Assembly: GCA_003952965.2 (NCBI GenBank)
Contig: RXIC02000172.1
Coordinates: 1-64,000 of the forward strand
Length of the DNA stretch: 64,000 nt
Origin: Morella rubra
Taxonomy: Eukaryota; Streptophyta; Magnoliopsida; Fagales; Myricaceae
Direction: 5' to 3'
In this document: positions 1 through 14,740 of the stretch, piece by piece
How positions within the stretch are numbered: position 1 is the first letter of the stretch
Layout of the letters: every line of letters begins with the position of its first letter
The notes under the pieces: model-generated
The model's input: only the letters and a program-made list of their open reading frames with translations
Databases searched by the model: none
What the model was told of the DNA's origin: nothing
Translations under genes and position numbers: made by a program

Positions 1-1000
1 TCATATATTTTCTAGCCAAAAATTAAAGGTTCATTTTGAATTTGGTATAGTGTTTATTTAAAGTTTCACAATATCATTTATTTTCCTTGTCTTTATTAGA
101 TTTCAGAGGTTTATGAAATACTTGTTTAATTTGGTTTATCTACCTGCATTTGCTGAAGTCATAAACAGGATATTATTCAAATATCTAAACAATTGAGAAA
201 TTATAATATTTAGCTATTCATGTGCCGTTGGGTTGCGACATCAATAATGGTATGTTAATGTAAGTTATGAACCTTTCAAATTTGATGCAATTTCAGGTGG
301 TAATATGGAATGAGGTTTTTTATTATGGCAGTTGGGGTGGAGTCTTTGGTATTTGTTATTGGATCAATGAACATATTTGCAAAGGATGGCGTTTCGTTGT
401 TGGATGTTGAGTCGAATAGCTAGCTATTGATCAAATATGTGTACATCTATCTGTATGTACAATATTTTGAAGATATTTGTGATTCTCTGAGTGTTTCTTG
501 TCGGGTGTGATCCAGTAATTGACACAGTGGCTATAACTTATGTACGTACTGTTTTGTTTTTATGTGTGGTTTTTTTCATTTCATTTCTTCTGATAGTTGG
601 GGTCAAAATTATGTGGCGATTGTTTTTTTAGGTTGTTATTGTATATAGTTTATTAGATTGTTATTGGTTTTTGGTACTTGGGACACGCTGTTGGTACTCC
701 AGTGGAGATTTTCAGACAGCTTCTTTCTGTGTTCCCAATAGAATACATTATTGAGGTAAAATTTTACACAAAGTAATGATAGGTTTCTTGTTTTTCTTAT
801 ACATTTTAGGTGTCAACTCAATTTTTACTATCAAGTTAATATTGCTGTCGTGATTGTATTAATTTTTTTGGGGGGAGGTTTTTATCTTTTGTTTTTTTGC
901 CCCGTGTAAAATAGAGTGTGATCGATATGATGATGGTATTGGTGAGGTTATGTCAAATTAATTTCCTCTAATTCTAGCTACTCTCGACTAATATAGGGAA
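1..1000. other. T-rich sequence without a recognisable gene
   Basis: AT-rich, T-biased DNA. No long ORF, RNA gene or repeat boundary could be recognised on either strand. Its composition is less skewed than the tract that follows, and it reads as ordinary intergenic sequence or the edge of that tract. Confidence 0.5.
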
Positions 1001-4000
1001 GAAAATTCTAAATATTTTTTTTTGATCCGGTGTTCCGCAGGATTGTTGTCAATTTTTCGTCGTTGAGCGTGTGACTGTGCAAAGAGCGAAGAGTCCGAGA
1101 CCTTTCTCTGGTCGGTCAGGCCGGGTGGGTGTGGGCTGTAGGTGGGTTTGGGTTCACAACCGAGCCGACTAGGAGTCGTGTGGATCTTTTTATCCATTCG
1201 GCTGGCGAGGTTTGGATGGTCTGGGCTCGTCTTTTGAGTCCGGGAGCTATGCACTCATTGGATGTCTTGTGGTTAGAACCACAGCCCAAGGTGTGTGAGC
1301 CTGACAGGTGTTGGGGTTGGCGTTCGGAGTTCTTGGGAATTGGGTATAAGGCAAACTGTTGTCAGCGTGCTGTTCTTTTGTTTTCTAGGATGTCTTTTGG
1401 CTCTAAATGGCGTTGGCCGAAGCCGTTTCGAATCTCTCATAGGCATCTCAACATTTGCTCTGGGGTACATTTTGATCGCGGCACTTGTTAGGAGGACAAT
1501 GTAGTAGCTTGATGGCGCGCGTTACATAATATCGTCGCGGGGTGGTGCGAACCTACTTTTGGGTTTTGCTGGTTGGGGCTTGTGAACATATGTTTATTTA
1601 TTTTTTAAATCATGTCAAACGTTGTGATCTTGTTCATGTAGTAAACATTATAAAAAAATTTTATATTTTGGGGGTTTGGTAGCACAAATACATTAACGAG
1701 CGTAAAATCAAGATTGTTTGCTATTGATAGATGGTGAGATAGTTGAGCATAAGTAGCGAAGTTCAATTGATAAGTCAGCAATGTAGCTCAGATCATATGT
1801 ACTGGGGGCGTGGCTGATACGGAGCGTCATGGTGGTTAGTAGGTGCGGAATTTGAAGTGTGGTCGAGATGGATAAATATGGAAGGCAGTTGTTTTTCGAT
1901 TTTACAAAGAGACTCATCAAGGTAGTTTACTTAGGTTTGTGGTAGGATTGCTAGGAGTTTCTGAGTTACTTACGGTTTGATTAGTGATTACTTGTGGATT
2001 ACTGTGACAGTGTGTTTCGTGTCTCTTGCGACGATTTGGAATTATTGGGAAGCTCCAGTTAATTTACTCAACGGTTAGACTATAGCAAAAATAAAATAGC
2101 GCCAATGGTCTTGGCTTCTTAAGGGGATTTATGTCATTCTCTTCTTATAAATAGGAATTTCATCTAAAGTGAAGGTTTTTTGATGTGCAATTGGGGCGTG
2201 GTCGGAAGGGGGTGGTTTGAATATATGACAATTATATTTATCATGGCCTTGAAGGGATAAATTCGGTAGAGAGTAGTCATAAGTTAGGATTAGGGAGTGC
2301 TTGGTAGAAGATCAAATCTCTACATGTCTCGTATGGTATTTAAACTGAAGAAAGGTCTTTGCTTACTAAATATTAATTAGTTTGAGGGTGTTTACTATGT
2401 TATTTTAGTATCAAGTCTCAGTTACATAGTTGTAATTGACTCCCTTATTTTTGGAATGTGTTGGAGATTTTATTGTGGTCAAATAGTTATTTGCCCTTTT
2501 TTTACACTGATGTAGATTATTTGTATATTGGGTTTTGGTTTACGTTTCACCTTTTTACCATTGTTGTATCTATTTAAACTTAATATTTGTCATGGAGGTG
2601 AGATTAGTTAATGGAGTGCTGGATTAAGCATTGCGGTTTGTTTGTTGGTGGTTGTTCTGACCTTTTTTTTTTTTTTTTTACGGTGGTTATTGTTGTATGG
2701 TTGTTGTTGGTTTTTGGATTGTTTTTTCTTGATGTATTTGAGGGGGGAATATTCTGATATTGTGAGCCATGACATTGCAATTTCTTTTGGAGATTTGTCT
2801 ATTTCTTTATATTGCGTGGTGGAGATGCTCTTTCTAATTGACGTCTTGCTGGTGTTGTCTACAGCTTTTTGTAGTTTCTAGTCTTGTTTTAGTATAGATA
2901 CGTAAGGCATATTTTTTTTGCGATTTTTTTTGCTTCTTGGTGGTTCTACTGGTTGCTCTATTTGAGCTTGATTTTTTTGAGCTCTATTTTCATGGGTTGG
3001 AGATTGAGTTAAGGTTAGATTTGTTGTTGCTGCTTTTTATGTGCGTAAGTTTCGAGCATCTGGAAGTACGTTGGGTAGTACATCTTTGGGATTGTTCTGT
3101 TTACTAAACATTGTGGGATTTAGAGTGATCTTAATGGTTGGCGGACATTTTTGTTTTCTGTTTTTATTTGTTTGAGGGTAAGTCTCCTGCTATGGCTTCT
3201 AATTTTTTTTTGCGTCTTAGATGTTTGGATGTTGGCTTATCTTGATTATTTTTTGTTTGTTTTCGGTAGAGTTGCTCGGTCCAATTATAATACTTTGTGG
3301 TGCTTTGTGGGTAGCGATGACATCAACGCACAATTCAAAGGGTGAGGATGTGAGCTGCCGTTGTTTTCCTAATGATGGTATAGATTTTCTCATTTCGGTT
3401 GGTGTAATGATATGATGTGTGTTTTAATGTTTTGTCTCGCGTATTTGTCTGTTGTGGTGGTGTGGTTATTATTGGGGGTTTTATTTTTGAAACTTGTATG
3501 TGGGGTGTGGTTTAATTGTTAAGAATTCACTCTTTAGTTTGGCTTTATTTAGTGTTAGATTTTTTGTTTGTTATTGCTCTTGTTCTCGTCTTTTCGTTTA
3601 TTGCTTTAGTGTTAATGTCTTAATCTCTATTGTACTTCTAGTGTCAGTCTCTGGTTTGTAGTTTTTGCGCTTCTAAAGTTACCTGTTTTTTTGTTATTAT
3701 TTGTTTGTGGTCATGTTTAGAGGTAATGGTATTGGTTGTCTGGTGGTGTGTTTTACTGAGGCAGGCTTTTTTAATTGGTTCTATTGTTTTTTCGTGGTGT
3801 TTGTATTTTCTAAATATATTCTGATTTTCATAGTAGTGTTTTTTTTCATCGCTCTTGCTGTTGTTTTTCGTACTCATCTTTGTTATTTTTTATTATTGTT
3901 TGGGTTTTGGTGGTTTTGTTGATATTGTGCTGTTTTTTTTTTTTTTTGGTACGGTTTTTTTTGTTTTTCTTTGTATCGTGCCTGTTGGCTGGTTTTTTTT

Positions 4001-7000
4001 TTGTGTGTTTGGGGTTTTTGCATTTAAGAATCCTGTCCAAGGTATTAGACTGTTGAGCAATTCTGAGAGCTCGATTAGGAGTTGAGATAGGGTTTACGGG
4101 CTTGTAATTCTTGGGTTTTCTCTATGTTTGCATCGCTTGTTGTTACTTTGGACAAAGAAGGATGGCTGTATGACTGAATAGTATTGAGCACAAGGGACTG
4201 TGACCTTGTTAATGGTGAATGGGGAATGTCTGGTGGGCTTTGCTCAACTAATTATTGTTGGTTTGGGGGTTGTTGGGTGGTTGGTTGTTTGTTGTGTGGG
4301 CTTGGGTTTTGTTGTTCTTTTTTAATTGTTTTTCGAGAAAGATATTGATCGTGAAAGGAATTTTGTGCTCTGCTCTTAAGTTGGTTTCTTTAGGTTTTGG
4401 GGTTTTTTCTACATCAGAGTTTCTTTTGTTCTAATGAGCTTCTTTGGATTGCCACACCTTTTGGCTACTTTTAATTGATAATGTGGCGAAATTTTATTAT
4501 TCATTTTGATGTTTTTTTTTTTTTTTTTTTTGGTTTTTTGTTTTGTTTTGGGTTTTTTTTTTTCATACTATTTTGTCTCGTTAAATACCTTGCAATATTT
4601 TATTTTCGGTGTCTATGTTTGAATAGCGGGTTAAGGTGCTCAGCTTACTGAGGATGTTCAGTACTTCTTCATAGTATATTATAAGGGGATATGGTGCATG
4701 GTGGAAAGCTTTATCATATTAATGATGCAATCTCTTTTATGTATTAGATTTTGGGTCTTATACATATTATATTTATTCTGGGTTCTATGATGCATGTATT
4801 TTTCTGTAGTTTGTCTAGCGGGTTTTAGTTGTGCTAGTTTTCGGATTGGGTTTGAGTTAAATTATTTTTTATTAGTTGCATATATATACTACAGATATGA
4901 TTATTTGCGATTGTTTTGTTGTTTTTTTTGGTTGTGTGTGGGTTTTCTATTGGTAGTTTTTGGTTTGATAGGTTGTTGGGTTTTGTTTAGACGTGTCTAG
5001 TCTGCGGAGCGACGGTTTTGGTGTAGTTCTTATGGTTGTTGTGTTTTTGTTGGTTCTTCGGTATGTTTCCTATAAGTTGCTAATTTTAATATTTATACTT
5101 TACGTAGTAATGCCTTCAGGCTTTGAGGATTATTTCAGTTTTGTGTAATTTAGTCTCTGAAATTCATTGATAGACCTTAGTGTTTGTCTTTATTATGGGA
5201 ATTTTCGACTTCGGTGGGTGTGGGATTTTTGGTTTTTGTTTTTTGTGATAAACTTTAAGGATTTTATAGTTTTCAGTTTGGAGGATAGATTAAGCATCAG
5301 GAGATTTAGTTTTAGATTTTTTTTGGTTAATACATTTTATGGGTGGTTATAGTTTTTTTTTTTGTTTTTTGTTGGGGATTGTTTTGTTGGTTTTTTTTTG
5401 TGGTGTTTGTGTTTGTGTTGGTTTTTGTGTTTTTTTTGTTGGGTGTGTGTTGGTGGTGTTTTTGTCTTATGAATGAATTAAATGAGAGTTATCTTGTTTT
5501 GGTAATTTTCTGTTCTATAATTTTGTACTATTTTTGTTTGATTTTTCTACAAAGATAACTGTAGAATAACAGACTAATTTTATGGTTATTTTTTTGGGAT
5601 CACAAATGGTCTTTGTATCTTAATGTTCTCGTTAATTTCTTTTCTGTTATTTAGATTTCTGATTAGAAAAGAGTATAATCAGGAGATTCTAACGGTGAAT
5701 AATGGCATACTGTGATTGGACATGTTCGCTAATGGTGACGTGAGTCTAGTGGTTTCTCAGGTGACGTCATACTCAACTAGAGGGTTTTAGTAGTTTATGA
5801 CTGAGATGGTCGAGATAGTCTGGTTAGTATTATTTCGCTGCTTGGTACGAGGTTCTGATTATCGGATTTTTTTTGTTTTTTGGTTTTTGTTGTGGGTTGG
5901 TTTTGGTTGTGTTTTTGGTTTGCTGTTATGTATTAATTTATTAGTTGAGATCGGAGCACAATTGGTGAGTTTGTCCAATATTGGATTTTCATATTTAAAG
6001 CTTAAGTGGTTATGTAGTTAGGTGATGGAGAGAAGTATTTTGTGTTTTTTGTTGGGTTTGTTGGGTGGCGTTTTGGTGTGTTTTTTTGGAGGTATGGGGT
6101 TTTATATGTAGAAAGATCATTTGGTAGTGAAGAAACTAGTTCATGTGGTCAAATTTTAACACATAATGGAAGAAAATAAAAAAGCAAGAAACTTGAAATT
6201 AAAAAATGATTCAATTTCAAATTTTCAACCACACCTATTAGACATATCCCAAATAAATAACGGCATGTGTTTGGGGGGTGTGGTCCTGTTTTTGGTTGTT
6301 GCGTTGGACTCCCAGTATGTGAGATTCATGGTTTTTTTTGAATGGGTTATTGTGGGTTTGGGTGTTGGTGGTTTGAGTTTGGTGTTTGTTTTTTTTTTTG
6401 TTGTTTGTGTTGTGGTGGTTGGTGTTTGGGGGGGTGGTTTTGCAGAGTGAGAAGTTTGGGGTTATATTAGTAAGTTTTAGCATGACAGGCTAGTGGTTGG
6501 GTGTGCGAGTTAATTATTTTATCGGTTGGAGTAATATATCGTTTCTTATGTATGTGGTGATGGTGTAGGGCCTTTGCTTTTCGTTTACGAGATGATGCTG
6601 TTGTTTGTTGTTTGTTTATCTTGATTTGTTAGATGGGTTGCATATGAACAATTTGGTTTTTACATACTGTTTTTTGGTGTGTTTTTTTTTATGCGTATTG
6701 TGATTTTTTTTTAATTATCTAACGAATGATTAATTGTATTTTGCATGTTTGTTTTTATGTATTAAGATGAAAGCAATTGTCCGGATTGTGTTTATCATGG
6801 TATAATGTCAGTGTATTTTGGAACTTCAAACTTCCGTCTTGGAAATATGTATTCTTTTTTGGGTTTGTTTGCAGATGTTTGATTTGAGGTTGTGATAGAA
6901 TTCTTTTGAAGGCTCGTGAAGTTTTTTGCAAATTAGGAGGTTTTGTTTTCTTTTTTGTTTTTTTTTTATTTTTTGAGTCGATCTGTTTTTTATTTTGGGT

Positions 7001-9585
7001 GTTTTTTTTTTGTTTTTTGGGTGTTAGGTCGTATTTGGGTTGTCTTGTGTTGTGTAAGTGTGTTAATATGAAGATATATATATCTGTGTTGATTTTCATT
7101 GTGTTATAAGTTTGGGATGTATGCTTTTTTTGTCATAGTAGAATATAATTTGTTTTTTGTGTGTTCGTTATTATTTTATTTGACTATAGAGTAATGATGT
7201 ACATAAGGTTGAAGTTGTTTTTGTAAAATGAAAAGTATATTTCTTAAAATGTTTGGTGGGTATATTGTTCAAAGTTTTGAAGAAGGAAATTATGTGTTTT
7301 TGTTTGTATTATTTTTTTATTTGTTTATTTACGAAAGAAGCGATGTCTAAAGTCGTGAAAAACCCTTTAATTTGGACTTGTAATTCTTGATTTGGGTTGT
7401 GGTTTTTACTTTTAAAAAATGAATATTGGGTGGTTTTTACAAAAATGTTTGGTTGGGTGTTGCTGGTGGGTTGTGTTGGGTGGTCTGGCGTGTTGTTATC
7501 GCTGGGTACGGCTTTTGTGCGGTTTTTTTTTTATTTTTCGTGTTGTTTTTTTTTTTTTTTTTTATAGTTAGCTGTGTTTTTGTTTTCGAATTTAATTATA
7601 ATATCGAAGTAACATTTATTTTAGTTTGGTGAGTTGGGTGTTTGGCCGTTTGTTTGTTGGTGTAGGTGGGTGGACGTGAATGAGAATTCAGTCTTGATAT
7701 AAATTTTGATTCTAGTGAGATCACTTTGTGGTGTGGTTTAGTGTTTCGTTTTACGTTGAAAACGTTTGTTTTGCGAAGTGTATTGAAGTAAGAAATTTGT
7801 TTTTAGATATTTGGGATTTTTTTGGTTTAGTCCGGTGAGCTTGTGAGCAAATGTTTGTGCGTTAGGTCGCTGGTTTTTACTGATGGTGTTGGTAGCGATC
7901 TGTCTATAAATTATTATGAGTGTCATGGAGAGAAGATAAGTTTGTTTCTGATAATGTTTAATCTCTTTCATTATATATTGTGATTGGTTATAAGAAATTT
8001 ATGTTTTGTATAAATAGGTGTTTTTTTGTGAGAGGAGATTTTATGGGTTTTTTTGTGTATGTGTTGTTTGGCAACATTAAGGATTTATGGGGCGGTACTA
8101 ATTGAGTAGTATTTAGATTTGTGGGGGTATGGGGCGTTGGTTTTTGTAGGATTGCTGTGTTAAGACATGCGTTTTTTTTTCCTTTGAATAACAAAATTCA
8201 TGTGAGATTAGGGGGTAGTTGGAAATACATTTCTTTAGAAATGATTTATTCTTTTTGGCATCTGTTTATATAGTGTTGGCTTGTTTCGAGACAGGTAGCC
8301 CTAAAGCGAGTTTCCGTTTTCTCTCTGTTTGATAATGTGTTAACACTAGTTATAGGTCTGTTTTGTCTCTCTGAAGATTTATTGGTGCTATGGGCATTTA
8401 TTTTGTGTGTTTGTTTATTGACTTTTATTGCTGTCGGTGTTGGGTTTAGGTTGTTCGAGTCAATTTATCAAGCTCGGAGTTTATGTATGTGGAGGTGTTG
8501 GGGGTATGGTGGGCAGGGTAGTATATGCTTTTGGTTTGGCTTGCTTTTATGGAAGGTACTTGAATCTTATATGCTTGGGTGTTTCGGTGTGTGTTGTTGT
8601 TTTTTTTGGTGTGGTTGTGCTGTCTCATGTTTGTGTTTGAAGTTGGTTGAGTTCTGATTCTTTGTCTCGAAGTGGGGGTTTCTGTTTTGTTGTGTTGCGA
8701 TTTGGCGATCTGGGTTGTTGTTAATAGTGTGGTTATTGCTGGATTTTTCCAGGATTGTTTTTGGTTTATGGCTTTAAGGTAGGGTTTCCAGTCTATCTGT
8801 GTCAAATTTCATTTATATTCTCGTCTAGATGTGTCTCAGTGACTTCATGTGATTTTTTGCGGCTCATTTGTTGGTGTAGGTTTCTCTGTGTGGTTTTTTT
8901 GTATCTATTCCTTTGATATATAGCTATGATTTTCCTTTCTATCCATAATATCATTAATTATTTTCTCTGTTACGTTGTTCTCTCAAAAAATAGTATATAT
9001 AATGTGCCAGCCTGTGTAGATTTTTTGTAATTGTGGATAATGTTGTCCCGGATATGAGTTGGTTTTAATTGCGTTGTTCGTGTTTGTAGCTCTTTGCTTA
9101 AGATTTTCATAAATAAGTGAAGGTGTATTGTGCATAGTAGTGGCTCTTTGTTGTTGGTTTTTGATCTTGTGACTGCGGGAGAAGTGTCGTCCTATAGGTT
9201 CTTAGCTTCCAAAATTAAACTGGTGAAAAATGTGCATCTCAAATCTCGAATAAAAGATTGGTTGTTTTTTGTCATTGTTGTATCTCTTCTATGATTATTG
9301 GTCAGGGTCCTTAAATTTTTCGTTACAACTTATTGTTCTTAATTTATTCTTCTCCTTAGGTATTTGCGATTTTTTTAATAAGGTGTGTGGTTTTCCTTTT
9401 ACTTGGATGTTTTTTTGGATTTGGGTTGGAGTTGATGTTCTTTTTTGGAGTTTTTTTTGTCTGTTTGGTTTTGTAGTGGTGTTAGTCTGAGTTTGTGGTA
9501 GTGATTTTTGTGTATGTTATTTGTGTTCCAATATATACTTATTTGTTTTCTTTTGCTGTGCTAGTGTTCAGTGGGATGTTTGCGT

Positions 9586-9622
<37 letters not shown>

Positions 9623-12600
9623 CTGTTTTTTTTTTGTTTTTTACTCCGTACTGGCCGTCATCTCTGCTTTCTGTTTTTGTTTGTTGTGATTTTTGTGTTT
9701 TTTTGTTCTTGGTCGTGGTTCTGTGTGTTTTTAGTTGCTGTTGCCGTGTTTTTGTTTTTGTTTTGTTTGTTTTTGGGTCGAAGTTTGTTTTTGAGTTGTT
9801 TTGGGCTGGTTTGGTGGAAAATAGATGTGGTTTTTTTTTTTCTTTAGGAATTAAGGTTTTATGGTCTTTACAAAAATTTTCGGTGGGCTGGTTGGGTGTC
9901 AGAGAATGAGGTTACTCCGTTTGTGTTTAAGCATTTTGTATATATGAATAATTGTTTTAATAAATGGATATATGGTGTGTTTTAGTTATTTATCTGTTTG
10001 TACTTGTACTTTGGGTTGTGTAGACGATTTTTTGGATTTTTTTTCTTTTTGGGTTTATTGTTGAAAGCCGGTTTTGCACTAAGCTTCATCTTTCAATTAA
10101 GAATATTTGCTTTTTTGGTTGATTAGATTTGAGGATTCTGATGAGGAAGTGATTTGGTGTTCAGAGTGATGTGTAGACTGTGATGATACAGAGAATTGGT
10201 TTTATTTTTGTGTGAAAATTTTTGGAGTCTAAAATCGAGAAGATGAGTTTTTTATTGAGAGTGTGGGCTCGTTTTGTTTAAATCTTTGTTTTTTTGTGAT
10301 TAGTGAGTTCTTTATGCATACCTATGCAATAATCGGTTGTTGAAGAGATCCTGCTTAGCGTTTACCTCTTCATTACACTACGTGAGGGTTTTTTTGGTCT
10401 AGGTTTGGTAGATATTAGCTTCATGCTCATATTTTATTTTTCGAGGATGGTAGAGTGGTCGGTAAGTTGTTAAGCCGCTTCTAAGTTGTATGATTCTGTG
10501 TGTGAGCGTTTTGGAAACTGTACGTGGTTTTGTTTTTATCTGTTTATTGTTATGTTAAAGAGCTCAATGATGATTTACATATCTATAGGTTGATGGTTAA
10601 GTTCTCTAATTGGAGAAGTAACTCGTCATTATTTTTATAGGGATTTGTCAAACTGAGCAGTTCTTGAGCTCTATTTTTTTTGTTATGTTGCTGGTGAAAG
10701 GTCGAGATCGATTTTTTTCATCGAGCGTGGAATCGTTGAGATGTTGTCTTTTCTGAATTGTTTTCGTGAGATTATCCTTTGGGAATTTTATTATTAGCAT
10801 TTCAAAACTTAATCTGCTGTTTGGGCTTTTGCATTGCTGTGTATATTCAGTTTTTTCTATATTGGTGTGAAAGTACTATTGTTTTTGGCTCAAATTTATG
10901 TATATGATTTTCTCGATTGTCAAGGCAACTCTTTGCTACTGTTTTTGCATTTTTGTGAGGCTTTTGGTTCATTTAAGGTAATCGTGGTGTCAATATTGAG
11001 TATTGTATTAATGTTTTCTTGTTTGGTTGGTTGGGTTGTTTTATCATTTGTATTTTTTTAGTTTTAAAGGGTCATTTTCTATACGTATCGAATTCTTGTT
11101 GTTTTAGCATCTGTTCGTATTTTCACTGGTTTGTTGTTTTTGTTGCATATGTTTGATTTATTTTTTTGTGTGTTTTTTGTCTTTATATTTTGTGTTGTAT
11201 ATTTGTGTGACTCCTCTTTTGTCGTTCGTTTACAGTTAGTTCTTATTTTTTCTTTTGATATCTCGGAGTAATGTATTTTTGAGTTGTTTGTTTTGCGTAT
11301 TAGTCTGGCGTATTTCATCTATTTTTGAATCATTGTTTCAGGTTAATGGTTTGTTTTTTTTTTTTTGGGGGGTTGTGGTGTAGTGGTGGGGATTAGTTGT
11401 TTTGTTTTTGTAGGGGTCTGCTGGCGTTTCGCTTATAGATTTTTTCTTTAATTTTTGCGTGATTCTTTTGTTGAGCTGTGTGTATATGTGTATGTTTGTG
11501 TGTTCATGTTGTTTTGTGTTGGTATTGTAATTAATTGGAAGAATTGATTGCTTGGTGATGCTGATGGGTTGAGGGTTGGCATTTTTTGAGGGGGCGTTGG
11601 TTTCTGTTGTTAGTTTTCATGTGTTTGCTGAGGCTCGGTCTTTTGTTGATTTGTGGTGTGTTTTGGTGTGCGGGTTGATTTTGCGCATATCTATATCTAT
11701 CATAAACTTTTATCTCTTAGTTGGTCATTGAATTCATACTTAATACATTGAACTCTTCTCTTTTCAAAAATTCTCATCAATTTAAATGTGTAGATGGTTG
11801 ATTTTAGTCGGATTGAGGGTGTCATTTTGTATTCTCCATTCGTCGTGTGGTTGATTTATGGATCTTTTTTTGTCATGGCTATTGAGTGTTGGTTTGTCGT
11901 TATGGTTTTTTTGGTGTGGGTTCGTCGCTGTGTTGGTTTCTATCTGGCTTTTTTTTGGGTGATCTGTTTGTGATTGGTTGTCTTTGTCTTTTGGTAGTTT
12001 TTGCGTTCAGCGGTGTGTCAGTTGTTCGGGTCGTGTGTTGTTTTCCGTTTTGTGGTATTTGGTGTAATTTTTTGGGTGTGGTGCTTTTTTCAGTCATATG
12101 GTGCGGTTCTATTTGGTTTTTTGTGTTGATTTATATTTTGTGTTGTTTCTTTATTTTTGCTTTTTGCTTTGTCTCGTCAGTGTCAATTCGTTTGTGGTTA
12201 TATTGTCCGCTGTCGGTCGGGGCTCTAGTGCCTGTATTTTGCGATTTGTTGTTTGTTGTATTGTTGGTGGTGTTCATAATTGGTCTTCGTGCGGTGATGT
12301 GGTGGGCTGTGGGTTTTGTTTGCTGTGTGGGTAATCAATAATTGTGTGTGCGATAATTGCTTTCCAAAGATAAAATGTCTCCAAAATAAACTGTAAACTC
12401 ATCTGATAAACTCCGGCCTACTTGGTTGATTAAAATTACGTGTTAAATTTTTTGATGATCGTGTCCTACTACTGTAAAAAAATCGAATTGCTAAAGCAGC
12501 ATTCAAGCATCATAATAAGGTTGGTCAACTTGGTGAAGTCCAATGTGTCGTGGTTTTTGGTGATTGGTGGTCAATCATTTTTTATTTGTCGTAGTTTGTT

Positions 12601-14740
12601 GTTACGTGGCTAAAAGTGTTTTTTGATTAATATTAGGCGTGGGATCGAATGTAACTTCTTGGGTATTTCATGGTCCATGGTATCAATATGCCGTGGTGTG
12701 TTTTTGTTTTGTGTCAACGAAGTATTCTAATTTATCAGGTGTGACTGTTTATCATCTAATGTGTTTGCATTTTATACTTTTTGGTTTTTTTGGGTGGATG
12801 GTGTTGAGTTGTGTGGACTGTGTGTGATAAATAGGTTGGGGGTTTTTTGAACATTAACTGTGTTTTTTTAATTAGACAAATTTGTTTGTATTGCATTGTG
12901 ATTTTTAGATTGGTTGAAAATGTAAGCTTGATCTTTCGGGTAATTTGAATTCGTTCTCTAAATGGCTTGAGATACTCATTTTTTGGGAGAATTCTAGGAT
13001 GATCTCGTATTTTGAGTATAGTAGATTGGTTTTCTTTCTGTTCCGGGTTTTTGCTTGTTTATTTTTGTTTGTCGTTGTACCCTTTGGTGGTGTATAGATT
13101 CTGAGGTGCTATATTTGGTCATTTGTAAGTGATCCTGTGCAAGGAGGCACTATGATGTTTTTTTCAATAGTAAGAGAAGCATAACAATTTATGTTTTATT
13201 CAGTACATCTTAAACCAGGTGGTTGAGATGGTATTCAGTTCGTTAATTTTCACACTTTTATGGTGATTAGTTTTTTTGAGATACTTACTAATCTAATATG
13301 CTTTGTAGTTGTAATATATGATTTTGTAAATCTATCTGGTCTTTGGTGCAAGCTGTTGTGTGTGGATTGAGTGTAGGAGTCGAGGTTAACGGTTCCTATT
13401 TGTATTTGCTTGGTTGGTTTATTTTTGGTGTGTTTTTTTGGGGGGTTGTTTGACCTATTGGTCGTGTTCTTTTCGGCTTCGGTTTTTGTTTTGGTCATTT
13501 TTGTTGTTTTTTTTGTTGAGGTTGTCTGGTTTTTGTTTTCTGTATGGTTATTTTGTGTTTGTTAGTTGTTATTATTAGCGCTGTGTGTGTGGTAATCAGG
13601 AGCGAAAGTGGTGGTTAGGAGGTTTGTGATAAAGTCAGTGAATTTTCTTTGTGTTTTTTAGAATATATTCTTAGTATTATATTGGTACTTGTTGGGTTTT
13701 TTGTTTGTATCTTTTGGTTTTTTTGTTTTGTTTTGGTGGGTTTGAACAGCTTGAGTGACACTCTTATGATTTTTAGTGGGCAACAATTATCAGTAAACAG
13801 ACCGCTTAACAACACAGTATTAGAATGTAAGAGACCCCGTGAGACAAGGCCTAGTTATATATGGTTCCCAACTACATTATTTTTGCTCTGCTTTGTTGCT
13901 AGAGGTGGGTGTTTGGTGGTGTTGTATATATTTAGCAAAACAATGCAGCGTGTTGAATTTTCTGCCGAGGATATGGTATCGATTGGTTATAAGCGCATTG
14001 AGTGTGGTTGTGTCTTAGTACCTCTATTGTGTACATTAGCCAGTTTCTTTTCGGGAGTTTCTTAATTATGTTTTAGATTTAACGGACCGTATAATAGAGA
14101 TTCGTTGCGATGCTCCGTTTGAACAAACTTAATATTTGTGTAGTGAGGTGGGTCTCCTGGTGGTTTGGATGGATTATTTTTCTGAATTCAATATACATAA
14201 CGTATTAGAATGAAATATGGGATGGTTATAAAGATCGTTGAATGGTGGTCTTCTAATATAAGTTGATATGGATCTTTTCATAAAGGTTTCATTACCATAC
14301 TTGATTCTTAGTCATTTCTTTGATAATATTAGGTTGGATGCTATGTTGTTTTTTGGGGGAGTGGCGGGTGGTTGGTTGGATTGGTAGTTGTAATGTCTCG
14401 AATTGAGACTTTGTGTTTTTGTGACGTGTGTGTAATGATTGGTAGGGTTAACGTGTGTGTTTTTTTGCGTCTTTTCCCACTGACTTTTTGTCTTTTTCCC
14501 AGAGTATGTCCTGATTGTTTTTGTGCGTACTTGAGTAGTGATTTGATATTTAGCAACATGAATGCTAACATATTTTCCAAGGATGTATACAGTCCATTAG
14601 TGTTAGGGTTGAACGTTTTCGCATGTATGACGGAGCTGTGTGTAGATATGCCAAGAAGCATTATGGGTGATGGTAACATCCTCCTATGCACAATTAGTTC
14701 ACTTTTATGTGATTATGTCATTTAGCCATTATAGCTTCTC
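1001..14740. other. Strand-asymmetric T/G-rich, C-poor tract
   Basis: The + strand is dominated by T and G. Hand-counted 60-base rows: row 8401 has 5 A, 4 C, 18 G, 33 T; row 11881 has 3 A, 5 C, 21 G, 31 T. Open frames on the + strand are short and made of Phe, Val, Leu, Cys, Trp and Gly, as the base composition alone would give; none shows a recognisable domain. Minus-strand frames are the matching Lys/Asn/Thr/Gln shadows. Long T runs occur at 2663-2679, 4512-4531, 7546-7563 and 9587-9622. No transposon ends, target duplications or tandem arrays were found. It may be uncorrected long-read sequence or real DNA with strong strand bias; the sequence alone does not decide. Confidence 0.6.
9587..9622 (+). 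repeat. Poly(T) run of 36 bases
   Basis: An uninterrupted run of 36 T residues inside the T/G-rich tract, followed after a short break by further T runs. No retroposon body or flanking duplication was recognised beside it, so it is listed only as a homopolymer. Confidence 0.9.

Noticed and set aside
13649..14065. 138-codon open frame in the skewed tract
   Set aside because: Composition is Phe/Val/Leu/Cys-rich as expected from T/G-rich DNA, no domain is recognisable, and neighbouring frames look the same.
1001..14740. Possible inserted animal-type mitochondrial DNA, because T/G-rich frames resemble hydrophobic mitochondrial proteins
   Set aside because: No recognisable COX, CYTB or ND motif and no tRNA-like folds were seen. 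Reading TGA as Trp lengthens some frames but only as much as composition predicts.
1001..14740. Bisulfite-like C-to-T conversion of ordinary DNA
   Set aside because: Remaining C residues are not concentrated before G in sampled rows (for example 0 of 5 in row 11941, about 4 of 11 in row 12181), so no methylation-protected pattern is visible.
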